Shown in pieces: positions 1-8,277 of a DNA stretch of 64,000 nucleotides (positions within the stretch are counted from its first letter, which is position 1; the number at the start of each line of letters is the position of its first letter). A program made the position numbers and the translations under genes. The notes beneath the pieces were generated by a model, which saw nothing but the letters and a program-made list of their open reading frames with translations, had not been told where the DNA came from and ran no database searches. The stretch is taken from assembly GCA_023228025.1 (NCBI GenBank), contig JALOCD010000004.1, positions 15,888-79,887 of the forward strand. The letters are read 5' to 3'. The stretch comes from Prolixibacteraceae bacterium (GTDB lineage: Bacteria; Bacteroidota; Bacteroidia; Bacteroidales; Prolixibacteraceae).

Positions 1-177
1 ACTACTCCACCCAGAAAAACGGCACAGGGAGTTACGAAAGCGAGGAACACATAACTTTCCTATCATTCACGCAACTAGCTACCATGCTTCATAATTATTC
101 GATTTGAATGCAGCGAAACTGACGCATTAATTGCACCTGAAATCAACTCCAAATTACACCACTCGTTTAGTTAGACT
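1..177. other. Left edge, no gene seen
   Basis: Non-coding sequence between the window edge and the stop codon of the first gene. I see no tRNA, terminator or clear remnant. It may hold the end of a transcription unit that continues to the left. Confidence 0.4.
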
Positions 178-825
178 TTACTTTAACCGACCATTTTCTT
201 TTAGAAAACTCTCAAAACAAGAAGCCTTATTTTTCATCTTCTCTCCATTTTTTTCCTTTACCGATTTTTCAATAACTACATCATTATCAAATTTTATTCT
301 AAAAGCATCTATCGATTTTGTCGTTAATGACTCAATGGTTGAAGACAGTTGTTCGTTTGGAATATAAGCTCCATATGAAATCGTTGTTACTAAATCACCC
401 ATAGTGATCTTTGAATTATTTAGAACCGCTGTAGCACTAAAATTTAATGGTTCTCCATCTTTCAAGCCTAGCATAAATTCATTTCCTTTTGATCCTTTTA
501 ATTGAGCTTCAGCTGCCGCATTTTGTTTTGAACTTTCAGATTTTTTTATAAGAAGTTGGATGAAATTTGCATCTTGTTCTGAACCAATTATTAACGTTAC
601 TTGCAATGTTGAAGTAGCACCACCAATAATCACTGCTCCAGAGCTTGTTTCAAATAATTCACCCATCCAGGCCGTAAATTTCTTCTTCGAAATTTTATCT
701 ACAGTTAAGATGTCTGGCTTACATTTTTGAGCAAATAAATCTAAATTAAATGAAGATAAAAGGATGCTCATTAAAATTAAAATTGTAATTCTTTTAAAGT
801 TTGAGGCTAATTGTAGAGTTTTCAT
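178..825 (-). CDS. Exported protein of unknown function
   Basis: A 215-residue protein with a basic N-terminus and a hydrophobic segment (about residues 14-31) ending near 'LFAQ', which looks like a Sec signal peptide, so the product is probably periplasmic or surface-bound. The rest is a mix of beta-prone stretches and a lysine/glutamate-rich tail. I recognise no catalytic motif or named domain. It stands alone on the minus strand, separated by about 270 bases from the FISUMP lipoprotein, so it is probably its own transcription unit. The ATG at 825 puts the signal peptide at the very start, which supports it. Function unknown; that the gene is real is fairly sure from length and signal peptide. 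Confidence 0.6.
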   Translation of the reverse strand: MKTLQLASNFKRITILILMSILLSSFNLDLFAQKCKPDILTVDKISKKKFTAWMGELFETSSGAVIIGGATSTLQVTLIIGSEQDANFIQLLIKKSESSKQNAAAEAQLKGSKGNEFMLGLKDGEPLNFSATAVLNNSKITMGDLVTTISYGAYIPNEQLSSTIESLTTKSIDAFRIKFDNDVVIEKSVKEKNGEKMKNKASCFESFLKENGRLK

Positions 826-1060
826 GTCTATAATAATTATAAAATTTTCCTACTCTTAAGGTTTTTCGGTATCACCCCGTTTTTAAAGTGGTTTCTGGAT
901 TCCACTTTTATGTTTTTTTTGTTACTTTAGGTGGTCGGCCTTTATTGACCATCAATACTATTCATAGTAGGTTATTAATCATCATCTTGTAAACATCAAA
1001 CACAAAACGCATCAAATACATTCCATGTTTCTTGGGTATGTTACACGCTCTGCTTTAAAG

Positions 1061-1100
1061 AGGGTGCGCTCTTCGCTGCTTCGCGCTCATGGCGCACCCT
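1061..1100 (-). terminator. Stem-loop overlapping a stop codon
   Basis: AGGGTGCGC (1061-1069) pairs perfectly with GCGCACCCT (1092-1100) around a 22-base loop. The right arm overlaps the stop codon (1099-1101) of the FISUMP lipoprotein read leftward. There is no strong T-run after it, so it may protect the 3' end or act as a weak terminator. Confidence 0.45.
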
Positions 1101-3024
1101 AATTTTTAATGCAACGAACTGAAAAGCCAGCAGAAGAATAGGTGTCACCATCACCAAATTGACCATAATTGTATACTACACCATAAAACAAAGCACTCGG
1201 TGACATAATTTTCGTTGAACACCACCATAGTGCAGCTTGTCCAAAGAGAGAAAACGTTCCTGCTGTGAAACCATCAAAAGGCTGAGTTCCTTGCCTACAC
1301 CCCCCTGGAAGGCCCGAAAAACCACTTGCATTGTTTGCGCCTAAGTTAGGGCTTAACCAGTGGCTAGTACCTGCCTCCTTAAGCTTACCACCTGCAACCT
1401 CAGCTCCTCCCAAATAATCTGTCAGAATTGTCCATTCATCACGGGTGGGAACATGCCAGCCTTGAGGGCAAAGGTCTCCTATGCCTACAGTATACCAATT
1501 GTATAATGCCCCATAGGTGTTTTTATTGGCATTGTCATTATTATACCAGCAGTAGCCTGAATTAGTAAGATTATTCCATGCAGTATTATCTGTAACATTT
1601 GGGATATTCAAGCCATTATTAAATTTTGTGGTTTTTAGGTTGGAGGCCATCCAAACCTGTGAGCCTATGTTAACTGTGGCATAAGTATTGCCATCGGTAT
1701 CTGTAATAGTACCGTCGGAACTAGGTGCTGTAGTAAAGCTTAGATTGCCTCCATAAGATGTTCCCTGATTATTGATAGCATATGCTCTGAAATAGTAAGT
1801 TTTTGCTGCAATTAGTCCTGCAATATTTGATGAGAAACTACCAGTTCCATTGCCTATTGAGATTCTGGTGTTTGCTGTGGTAGGATTCTCCGTAGTTGCA
1901 TAAACAATTCCACGTTCTATGACTGCTGCACTACCATCATTTGTCACATTTCCACCCAAAGTGGCTCCACTGGAGGTTATATTGGAGGCAGAAGCGGTTG
2001 TTACCGTTGGGGTTGAAATATTAGTTGTAAACGATTCCTGACTCCCATAAGCTGTGCCCTGACTGTTTACAGCATATGCCCGAACATAATAAGTGGTTCC
2101 TCCAGTAAGTCCTGCAATATTTGATGTAAAACTTCCAGTTCCTGTACCAATAGAAATCCTGATGTTTACTGTGGTAGGATTCTGTGTAGTAGCATAAACA
2201 ACTCCACGCTCAATGACTGTTGCATTGCCATCATTGGTTACATTTCCACCCAATGTGGCTCCAAAGAAGGTTATATTTGATGCAACAGTAGTAGATACCG
2301 TGGCAAGCGAAAGGGTTAAACTGGTTGTAAAGGTTACTTGACTCCCATAAGCTGTTCCTTGACTGTTGGTCGCATAAGCTCTAACAAAGTATGTAGTTCC
2401 AGCTGTAAGTCCTGTAATATTGGAAGTGAAACTACCTGTTCCAGTTCCAATAGCTACCTTGGTGTTTGAAGTGGTAGGATTTTGTGTGGTTGCAAATACA
2501 ACTCCACATTCGGAAACTGTTGCATTACCATCACCTGTCACATTACCGCCTAATGTTGCTCCTGTTGAGGTAATAGTTGATGCTGCAGTAGTTGTTATAG
2601 TTGCAAGTGAAAGTGTAATTGTCGTACTAAATGTTTCTTGGCTTCCATATGCTGTTCCCTGACTATTGATCGCATATGCCCTAACATAGTAAGTTGTTCC
2701 TGCGGTAACGCCAGTAACGTTAGTAGTGAAACTTCCGGTGCCAGTTCCAACAGCTACTTTGGTATTTGATGTTGTCGGATTTTGAGTTGTGGCATAAACA
2801 ACTCCTCGCTCTGTAATCGTTGCATTTCCATCACTTGTAACATTACCCCCTAATATTGCTCCTGTGGCAGTAACAGTTGATGCTGATGTGGTTGTTACTA
2901 TTGGAAGTGAAACCTTTACAGTTGGCGGTGTTACCACTTTTGTCGAATCTTTTGAGCAATAAAAAAGCATTGATAACATCAGTACTGCGAGAAGTACCCG
3001 CAAAATCACAAAATGATTTTTCAT
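1099..3024 (-). CDS. Repeat lipoprotein with C-terminal FISUMP domain
   Basis: A 641-residue surface-type lipoprotein. The first 23 residues form a signal peptide ending in the lipobox 'LFYC', giving a lipidated Cys23. Four beta-sandwich-like repeats follow at about residues 40-135, 140-235, 240-335 and 337-432; each has a 'GATLGGNVT', a 'GVVYATTQNPTT' and a 'TYYVRAYAxNSQGTAYGSQ' block, resembling fibronectin-type modules. The first three repeats have a period of exactly 100 residues (300 bp). Residues about 441-641 match the FISUMP domain (Fibrobacter succinogenes major paralogous domain): 'DGNTYATVNIGSQVWMASNL', 'GALYNWYTV', 'CPQGWHVPT', ending 'GFSVRCIKN'. FISUMP proteins are exported and common in Bacteroidota; their biochemical role is not settled. 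Adhesion or surface binding is inference only. A shorter FISUMP paralogue lies at 22096-22800. Confidence 0.85.
   Translation of the reverse strand: MKNHFVILRVLLAVLMLSMLFYCSKDSTKVVTPPTVKVSLPIVTTTSASTVTATGAILGGNVTSDGNATITERGVVYATTQNPTTSNTKVAVGTGTGSFTTNVTGVTAGTTYYVRAYAINSQGTAYGSQETFSTTITLSLATITTTAASTITSTGATLGGNVTGDGNATVSECGVVFATTQNPTTSNTKVAIGTGTGSFTSNITGLTAGTTYFVRAYATNSQGTAYGSQVTFTTSLTLSLATVSTTVASNITFFGATLGGNVTNDGNATVIERGVVYATTQNPTTVNIRISIGTGTGSFTSNIAGLTGGTTYYVRAYAVNSQGTAYGSQESFTTNISTPTVTTASASNITSSGATLGGNVTNDGSAAVIERGIVYATTENPTTANTRISIGNGTGSFSSNIAGLIAAKTYYFRAYAINNQGTSYGGNLSFTTAPSSDGTITDTDGNTYATVNIGSQVWMASNLKTTKFNNGLNIPNVTDNTAWNNLTNSGYCWYNNDNANKNTYGALYNWYTVGIGDLCPQGWHVPTRDEWTILTDYLGGAEVAGGKLKEAGTSHWLSPNLGANNASGFSGLPGGCRQGTQPFDGFTAGTFSLFGQAALWWCSTKIMSPSALFYGVVYNYGQFGDGDTYSSAGFSVRCIKN
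1725..2905 (-). repeat. In-frame tandem repeats, 300-bp period
   Basis: Inside the repeat lipoprotein gene, four near-identical blocks encode the 96-100 residue modules. The first three are exactly 300 bp apart and the fourth is slightly shorter and more diverged. High DNA similarity between blocks suggests recent duplication or ongoing recombination, so module number may vary between strains. Confidence 0.8.
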
Positions 3025-3098
3025 TGTGGTTTGGTTTAAGTGATTAAAAAATTGTTAGGTTTTTAACAAAAAAACAGCGTGGCCAAATTGCCTGCACC

Positions 3099-3213
3099 GT
3101 TTCAGAGGTCCGACCAAGGACCCGACAAACAAGAGCACAACAACGACCACGCCTTGACGTGGCGTTTTGCTTACTCTCCTGTTTGTCTTTTAAATTTGGT
3201 CGGTTTCTGAAAC
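3099..3213. repeat. Nested imperfect inverted repeat
   Basis: Three concentric stems share one centre: 3099-3117 with 3196-3213 (outer, 3 mismatched positions in the middle), 3124-3135 with 3176-3187 (one G-T type mismatch), and CCACG 3147-3151 with CGTGG 3158-3162 (perfect). Folded, this gives a long hairpin upstream of the FISUMP lipoprotein start. It resembles a dispersed intergenic palindrome more than a single operator. Confidence 0.6.
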
Positions 3214-3552
3214 AGAATTCGGCTAAACGCTATATTTTATATTTCTTAAATTCTACATTCGATTATAATTCATTATTATATAGATATATACATGTATCAA
3301 AGTGAAATTTTATTTTTGTAACGATAAAGGTAAACATAAAAATATTTAATTGCAATTTTTTCCACTGAAAAAGATCGCTGAGTAGTTTAAGTTCTTTCAT
3401 TAAGGCCTTAATGGCTACAGAAGTTAATCATCACTTTAGAGCCAAAATTGTCACTGATGTACCATAATGAGGCTTGTTCGTATAATAATTCCTTTACTAT
3501 TCGTTCTGCAATATCTCCCATGTTCAATTTTTATTGAACTCCCATATTGGGA

Positions 3553-3685
3553 TGTTTACCGGACGTTTACAAAATGGCTACCGGACGTTTATTAAAATGG
3601 TTATCAGATGCTTGCCGGATGTACACGAAATGGCTACCGGACGTTTATCGGACGTTTATTAAATGGTTATCAGACGTTCTTTAAA
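3553..3685. repeat. Degenerate minisatellite built on 'accggacgtttat'
   Basis: Units such as 'ggctaccggacgtttat' and 'aaatggttatcaga' recur with small changes (for example at 3574-3610 and 3632-3674). Read in one frame the last part gives 'RTFIKWLSDVL' and an earlier part a diverged copy, so the array is a degenerate repeat that can be read as a repeated peptide. It ends in the stop region of the decayed gene at 3681. Confidence 0.5.
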
Positions 3686-3866
3686 TTATTCTTGATAAAA
3701 CATATTTAGTGCCTCTTCCCGTGCTGCCTACTCTTTCAAGCAATTGTTTCTCCGTCAAATCTTGCAATTCAATCGATGCAACAGTTTTTTTGATTGAGTT
3801 TATCTTTTGGTACTCAGAATTTATTTGATTTTTGAGTCTATCAAAATTAAGAATCTTATCCGGAAA
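3681..3866 (-). pseudogene. 3' remnant of a DNA-binding (winged-helix type) gene
   Basis: On the minus strand codons stay open from an in-frame stop at 3867-3869 to the stop at 3681-3683, with no plausible start. The translation ends 'LQDLTEKQLLERVGSTGRGT' followed by 'KYVLSRII'. That ending is typical of the C-terminal winged-helix of Fic/AlbA_2-like regulators, where 'GxGRGTKYVL' closes the domain. About 60 codons survive, so this is a truncated leftover. The family call is from the motif alone. Confidence 0.45.
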
Positions 3867-4179
3867 TTATCTCTTTCTATTTTCAATTTCCAACCCTGTT
3901 CACCAGAAACCCCTGGATCAATTTTGTCTGGTTGAGATTAGTATTGAGGTTCCTGTTTACAATGAATTTATTTTCGGTTATTTTGACACGTATTCTGAAA
4001 TTATTGCTACTTTTTCGTCAATATTGATGAAAAAACAGCGATATTTTTGTCAGATTGGACAAAAATATCGGTTTTAGTAATTGAAAAACAAAAAAAAACA
4101 TATTATGAGACCGTTTAAAATTTGCTTTTTTGTCCCGTACGGGCGAAGTCATTAAATTAAGAAAATTTTATGCGACTCT

Positions 4180-4371
4180 CAACAGATTGCTTCACACTTC
4201 GTTCCTCGTGTTCGCAATGACGGATCATTTTTTTGGAGGTGAGGGTTGAAAGAAGGAGGCGGATAATGAGTTTTCGGTAATTGCAGAATCGCCGTCCGCC
4301 TCCTTCTCTCCACCCTCACAAAGTCAACAGCATACCGTCATTGCGAGGAGGAACGACGAAGCAATCTGTTG
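4180..4371. repeat. Large intergenic inverted repeat
   Basis: The left arm starting 'caacagattgcttc' at 4180 and ending 'gcaatgacgg' matches the reverse complement of the right arm (about 4335-4371, 'ccgtcattgcgagga' to 'gcaatctgttg') with a few changes. An inner pair, 'gaaggaggcgga' and 'tccgcctccttc', continues the stem. The right-hand unit, with 'gcgaggaggaacgacgaagc', is a sequence type that recurs between genes in many Bacteroidota. No coding content. Confidence 0.65.
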
Positions 4372-4523
4372 ATATTCAGTTAAATATACAGTAGACGGAC
4401 TGTTCTAATATTCGCAATTTTGATCTTGTTACTAATCCTGCTTACTCTTCCCAATTTTCCACAGAATCATTTCTTATCTTCACAACAAATTTCTGAGGTT
4501 TTATTTATAGAGAAGGAGCAATC

Positions 4524-4946
4524 ATGCGGAGAAAGAACTTTCTGGCAATTGTACTGTTTCTGACTTTCAGCTGTTTGGCAAATGCCCAATCGCTTGATTT
4601 TTATCTAAAAAAGGGACTCGAAAACAGTCCGCTACTCAAAGAATTCAACAACCAACTGCTCTCCGGTGCCCTCGATAGTTTGTTGACCAGCACTACCTAC
4701 AAACCACAGATTAACCATGTTTCACAAGCCCTATACGCACCTGTCGGCAAAAATCTGGGGTATGACGAAGCCATCACCAACGGGGGTAATTTTTCTGCCC
4801 TTGTCAACCTGGTGCAACCGCTGCTCAACAAACGGATCAAAGAGGGCCAGTTCAGGGATATTTCACTTTCCAATCAGGCCATTGGAGGTTTCCCCCATAA
4901 AATAGGCTCTCCTTTGTGTATTCCTTTGTGCCTTCCTTTGTGGTGA
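4524..4946 (+). pseudogene. Truncated TolC-family outer-membrane efflux protein
   Basis: The first about 122 residues look like the start of a TolC-type outer-membrane channel: a signal peptide ending 'ANAQ', then 'LDFYLKKGLENSPLLKEF', the usual opening helix of the OEP family, and 'LVNLVQPLLNKRI'. Family members run beyond 400 residues. Here homology stops near 4888 ('SNQAIGG') and the last 18 residues are encoded by unrelated repetitive sequence ('tcctttgtg' repeats, about 4911-4948). The product would lack nearly the whole barrel and periplasmic tunnel, so I call it a pseudogene created by deletion or insertion. Confidence 0.75.
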
Positions 4947-5267
4947 AGTTTCACAAAATCTTATCACAATGGTCCAAAAGGATATCACGAAGGGCTCAAC
5001 GGGAGTAAAAATCAAAGATTTAACAAACATATCCCAACTTATTACCTCTTTTCGCCTTTGAATTGTGCTAAAAATTCATTATTTATAATAACTATTTAAC
5101 ATATTTACTTAATAACTATTGAATATATACCTCTATATTAGCTGTTTACATTTCTATTATTTATACAGTCTAAATTAAAATAACGAGCCCAAAAACGTAA
5201 ACCTGCTGCAAAAAAAATCGTATTAAAATGTGATAAACTTTTCAGTAACCAATTAAATTTTAATGCG
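4947..5267. other. Intergenic, AT-rich, no gene seen
   Basis: About 320 bases between the truncated TolC gene and the lipoprotein at 5268. The first bases finish the 'cctttgtg' repeat; the rest is AT-rich with no convincing remnant. It should contain the promoter of the lipoprotein gene, but I cannot place a clear TAnnTTTG box. Confidence 0.5.
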
Positions 5268-6143
5268 ATGAAAGGAAAATACTATTTTGCCACACTTTTT
5301 GTGCTTCTTGTGACAGGATTTATTCTATCCAATTGTACGAAATCGGAAACGGTTGATCCGTTCGAAATCAAACTGGCCAGCTCTTCTACACTTGGCAGTT
5401 ACCTGACTGATAAAGCCGGAAATGCATTGTACTTCTTTGCGAATGACGCCAATGGACTTAACAATTGCACCGGTGGTTGCACTACGGCATGGCCTATTTT
5501 TACCGTTGCTATGCTCTCCATGGACAAATTGGCTCCGGGCCTCTCATTTGCAGATTTCGGAACGATCAATGTTGGAACAGGAAATCAGGTCACTTACAAA
5601 GGGTGGCCACTCTATTATTATGCACCAGGTGGCGTACGTGAACAACCTAATTTAACCTCCGGCGAGGGTGTCAATAAATTATGGTTTGTCGCTAAACCAG
5701 ACTATACCTTTATGCTGGCAAATGCCCAGCTCGTTGGAGCCGATGGAAAGAACTACATTGTATCTGCTACCAATGTTTACTCTGAAGGGGTTGGGAAAAC
5801 CACCTATTTCACCGATATCAGTGGCCGTACACTTTATGCTTTTGCAAAAGACAGCGCCAATTTAAACAAGTATACGAAGGCCGACCTTTCCAACAACGGA
5901 ATCTGGCCGATCTATGAAACAAACAAAATTGTTGTGCCTTCGATTTTGGACAAATCGTTGTTTGGTACCATAACCATTTATGGAAAAAGTCAGCCTACCT
6001 ACAAAGGATGGCCTATGTATTATTATGGCCCGGATGCCGATGCCTCAGGCAAGTTCAGAGGAAACAACAAGGGTGTCAGTGTTCCAAAACCCAATGTTTG
6101 GCCAGTATTTATAATGGATTCCCCTCCCGCGCCAAAGAAATAA
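5268..6143 (+). CDS. Lipoprotein with two Lipoprotein_15 (COG4315) repeats
   Basis: A 291-residue lipoprotein with the lipobox 'LSNC' around Cys23. It carries two copies of the secreted repeat of Lipoprotein_15 (PF03640). Copy 1 has 'LGSYLTDKAGNALYFFANDA', 'NNCTGGCTTAWP' and 'YKGWPLYYYAPGG'; copy 2 has 'YFTDISGRTLYAFAKDS', 'NNGIWPIYE' and 'YKGWPMYYYGPDAD'. The cysteine pair of copy 1 (C-x3-C) is absent from copy 2. Biochemical function of the family is not established; an envelope role is inferred from the lipobox. The gene is flanked by broken genes and followed by a strong hairpin terminator, so it stands alone. Start at 5268 places the signal peptide correctly. Confidence 0.85.
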   Translation: MKGKYYFATLFVLLVTGFILSNCTKSETVDPFEIKLASSSTLGSYLTDKAGNALYFFANDANGLNNCTGGCTTAWPIFTVAMLSMDKLAPGLSFADFGTINVGTGNQVTYKGWPLYYYAPGGVREQPNLTSGEGVNKLWFVAKPDYTFMLANAQLVGADGKNYIVSATNVYSEGVGKTTYFTDISGRTLYAFAKDSANLNKYTKADLSNNGIWPIYETNKIVVPSILDKSLFGTITIYGKSQPTYKGWPMYYYGPDADASGKFRGNNKGVSVPKPNVWPVFIMDSPPAPKK

Positions 6144-6162
6144 ACTACTAAAAAGTGGTTAT

Positions 6163-6204
6163 AAAACACCAAAAGAGGCTATTTAAGGCCTCTTTTGGTG
6201 TTTT
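6163..6204. terminator. Strong rho-independent terminator
   Basis: A perfect 17-bp stem, AAAACACCAAAAGAGGC (6163-6179) with its complement at 6188-6204, closes an 8-base loop and starts 20 bases after the stop codon of the Lipoprotein_15 gene. The A-rich left flank and T-rich right arm mean it could work in both directions. Confidence 0.85.
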
Positions 6205-6241
6205 AGGCGCATTTTAAGCGTTGAAACAAGGTATCTCTTAA

Positions 6242-6508
6242 CTACGAAGGGGGAGTAATCTCAATTTAAGCATCTATCCTTCTTATGAACTGGTTATCCA
6301 TCGTCTCTCGGTAGTCGTTCAGCCGGGATTTTATCTTTTCAGAAAGACGACCCTTAACAACAAGCCACCTACCTATCTGCGCCTGGGTTTGCTATTTCAG
6401 CGCACCAATAGAATTCTCACAGGTATCTGTCTGCGGGCGCACAATTACCAAGTTTCAGATTTTATCGAATGGAGCGCCGGCTATCGGATTAATCTTTCTT
6501 TCGAATGA
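6242..6508 (+). pseudogene. 3' fragment of a PagL-like lipid A deacylase
   Basis: An open frame runs from just after an in-frame stop at 6239-6241 to TGA at 6506-6508, with no suitable start codon. The translation contains 'YPSYELVIHRLSVVVQPGFY', 'YLRLGLLFQ', 'ILTGICLRAHNYQVSDFIEW' and ends 'AGYRINLSFE'. This pattern (strand, 'Y.R.GL', 'L.AH...A.YIEWG.GY') fits the C-terminal strands of outer-membrane acyloxyacyl hydrolase/PagL-like proteins of Bacteroidota. Only about 85 codons remain. The assignment is by eye and moderate. Confidence 0.5.
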
Positions 6509-6550
6509 ATTGAGTCCGCCATTCATCCAATTGGCAAAGGTGACTCCTTT

Positions 6551-7921
6551 TCACACATACTTATTAATCATCTCTATTAATTCCCTCTTCTTAAATGGTT
6601 TGGTGAGAAAATCAGCACACCCGGCCTTCAAAGCGCTCTCTTTCTCTTCTGGTGTAGAATATGCGGTTTGGGCAATGATTGGAATATCAGGGAATTGTTG
6701 TTTCAGTATTTTCGAGGCTTCGATCCCACCCATAACCGGCATTTTCAGATCCATTAAAATAAGGTTGTAGCTGTTCTTGAGAGCCAATTCAACTGCTTCT
6801 TTTCCGTTGGTAGTATGATCAATTCTTTTTACTTTGTCTTTTAGGAGAATCTCGATATATTTATAACTGACCGGTTCGTCTTCGGCAATGAGAATTGTTA
6901 AATCCTTCAAATATTTTTGTTCCGTTTGGAGCAATGGTTTTCCTGGGTTTATCTTCTCAGGTTTTTCATAGGGAATTAAGAAAAAAAAATGCGAACCCTT
7001 ATTTAGACCGGAACTTACGCCAATCACACCACCCATCAATTCAACCAACTCTTTTGCAATGCTCAACCCTAATCCGGATCCTTCTATAGCGGAAGATATT
7101 GCTTGTTCACTACGGTAAAAAGACTCGAAAATTCTTTCCTGTTCTTTTTCAGGAATACCAATTCCGGTGTCTGTCACATAGAATTTAACCAATCCATCTT
7201 TCAGCTCAAACCCAAGTTTCACAAAGCCTTCCATGGTATATTTGATAGCGTTAGCTACCAAATTAGTAAGTATTTGTTTAATTTTGCCTGCATCAGATTG
7301 CATGACGAAGTCTTTATACTGCCCTGGGATAATTATCGCAATGTCAAGTTCCTTTTTTAATCGGGGGTGGTTAAACATCCGGAAGACATCAGTGACCAAC
7401 TCTGCGGGTTTGAATCGGATACTGTCAACTGGCAATTTCTCACTTTGCAGCCGCGACAATTGTAACACATCATCTATCAGCGAAAGCAATTGCTTCGAGC
7501 ATTTTTGAATAATAGCGGCAAACTCTCTTTTTTCATCCCCTTCAGCCTCCATCAACAAATCGGAGAAACCCATAATAGCGTTCATTGGTGTCCGTATTTC
7601 GTGGCTCATGTTGGCCAGAAATTCCGATTTTATGCGAATACTTTCTTTTGCTTTTACGTCAGCTACCTTAAGCCCGAGCCCATGCTGGTTAGGTTTAGTG
7701 ACATCCAAGTTTTCGTTCAGAAAAAGTATATTCCGTTGTTCGTCAACTATATCCATCCCCAACGAGATAGATTGCAAAATCAAATTGATTAATTCATTGC
7801 TTTCCTTTAAAGTTTGGTTGGACAGTACAAGCTCATTCGCACTCTTTTCCAATCTCGGAGTATCTCTAAGAATTTGCCGCTTTCCCCGGTAGGATTTCAC
7901 TTCTGGTTTCATTTTTTTCAC
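6551..7921 (-). CDS. Hybrid sensor histidine kinase / response regulator
   Basis: A 456-residue soluble two-component hybrid kinase. Order: a short coiled coil and PAS-like fragment (about 30-90, 'LGMDIVDEQRNILFLNEN'); HisKA with H-box 'FLANMSHEIRTPMN' (phospho-His107); HATPase_c with N-box 'QILTNLVANAIKYT' (219-229), 'DTGIGIP' (251-257) and 'GSGLGLSIAKELVELMGG' (281-298); and a C-terminal receiver (341-456) with 'AEDEP', phospho-Asp391 in 'LILMDLKMPVMGG' and Lys441. There are no membrane segments, so the signal is cytoplasmic or comes through a partner. The PAS region is short compared with full PAS domains (about 100 residues), so the sensor part may be reduced. It stands alone; no output regulator is beside it. 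Confidence 0.9.
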   Translation of the reverse strand: MKKMKPEVKSYRGKRQILRDTPRLEKSANELVLSNQTLKESNELINLILQSISLGMDIVDEQRNILFLNENLDVTKPNQHGLGLKVADVKAKESIRIKSEFLANMSHEIRTPMNAIMGFSDLLMEAEGDEKREFAAIIQKCSKQLLSLIDDVLQLSRLQSEKLPVDSIRFKPAELVTDVFRMFNHPRLKKELDIAIIIPGQYKDFVMQSDAGKIKQILTNLVANAIKYTMEGFVKLGFELKDGLVKFYVTDTGIGIPEKEQERIFESFYRSEQAISSAIEGSGLGLSIAKELVELMGGVIGVSSGLNKGSHFFFLIPYEKPEKINPGKPLLQTEQKYLKDLTILIAEDEPVSYKYIEILLKDKVKRIDHTTNGKEAVELALKNSYNLILMDLKMPVMGGIEASKILKQQFPDIPIIAQTAYSTPEEKESALKAGCADFLTKPFKKRELIEMINKYV

Positions 7922-8024
7922 TTTTGAAAATATTTACATCATTCTGCCCCTTTTGAGCATAATGATTAGGTTAGGACTAAATTTCTTAAAATGTGAAATG
8001 CAAAACTGTACCGCTATTCAAAAC

Positions 8025-8264
8025 CTAAAAATCAGGTTTCTCAATAATTCTCTTATTTACTCTTGTGTTATTTTTTGGATTGGTCAATAATATTTCCCTA
8101 TTCTCAACTACCTTTTCGATAGCCGCCACAACATCCGGAAAACGTTTACTACCTGGCCTCAAAAAACTCATGTAAGCATTATGGGCTTTGATCCCCAGAA
8201 TTTTACCAACGAGCCCCCAATCCCCTATTTGCATTTTTTTTCGCAGTTCTTCAGTTTTTGACAT
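8025..8264 (-). CDS. Small putative DNA-binding protein, divergent partner of the HTH regulator
   Basis: A 79-residue basic protein. Residues about 13-55 ('IGDWGLVGKILGIKAHNAYM', then 'RPGSKRFPDVVAAIEKVV') have the helix spacing of small helix-turn-helix proteins of Bacteroidota mobile elements. It is transcribed away from the HTH protein at 8352, and a perfect 22-bp palindrome lies 14-35 bases upstream of its ATG. The arrangement resembles a phage-type repressor/Cro switch. That it binds DNA is inference from fold-like spacing and position. The start at 8264 is the first ATG after the palindrome. Confidence 0.55.
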   Translation of the reverse strand: MSKTEELRKKMQIGDWGLVGKILGIKAHNAYMSFLRPGSKRFPDVVAAIEKVVENREILLTNPKNNTRVNKRIIEKPDF

Positions 8265-8277
8265 TTCTTGTTGTATT

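Larger units (their letters stand above)
3025..4523. other. 1.5 kb without an intact gene: palindromes and gene scraps
   Basis: This stretch holds, in order: a nested imperfect palindrome (3099-3213), an AT-rich segment, a 37-codon minus-strand open frame (3408-3521) that I do not recognise, a degenerate short repeat (3553-3685), the 3' end of a decayed gene (3681-3866), a CCCGTACGGG palindrome (4134-4143) and a large inverted repeat (4180-4371). It looks like an accumulation zone for intergenic repeats and deletion scars, not an active locus. Confidence 0.6.

Noticed and set aside
2420..2662. 80-codon frame antisense to the lipoprotein repeats
   Set aside because: It follows the 300-bp repeat on the wrong strand and is Val/Pro low complexity.
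3553..3685. Possible CRISPR array
   Set aside because: Units are of unequal spacing and diverged, there are no unique spacers of constant length and no cas genes in the window.
3832..4077. 81-codon plus-strand frame
   Set aside because: No recognisable domain, no signal peptide and a low-complexity end; its 5' part overlaps a better-supported minus-strand gene remnant.
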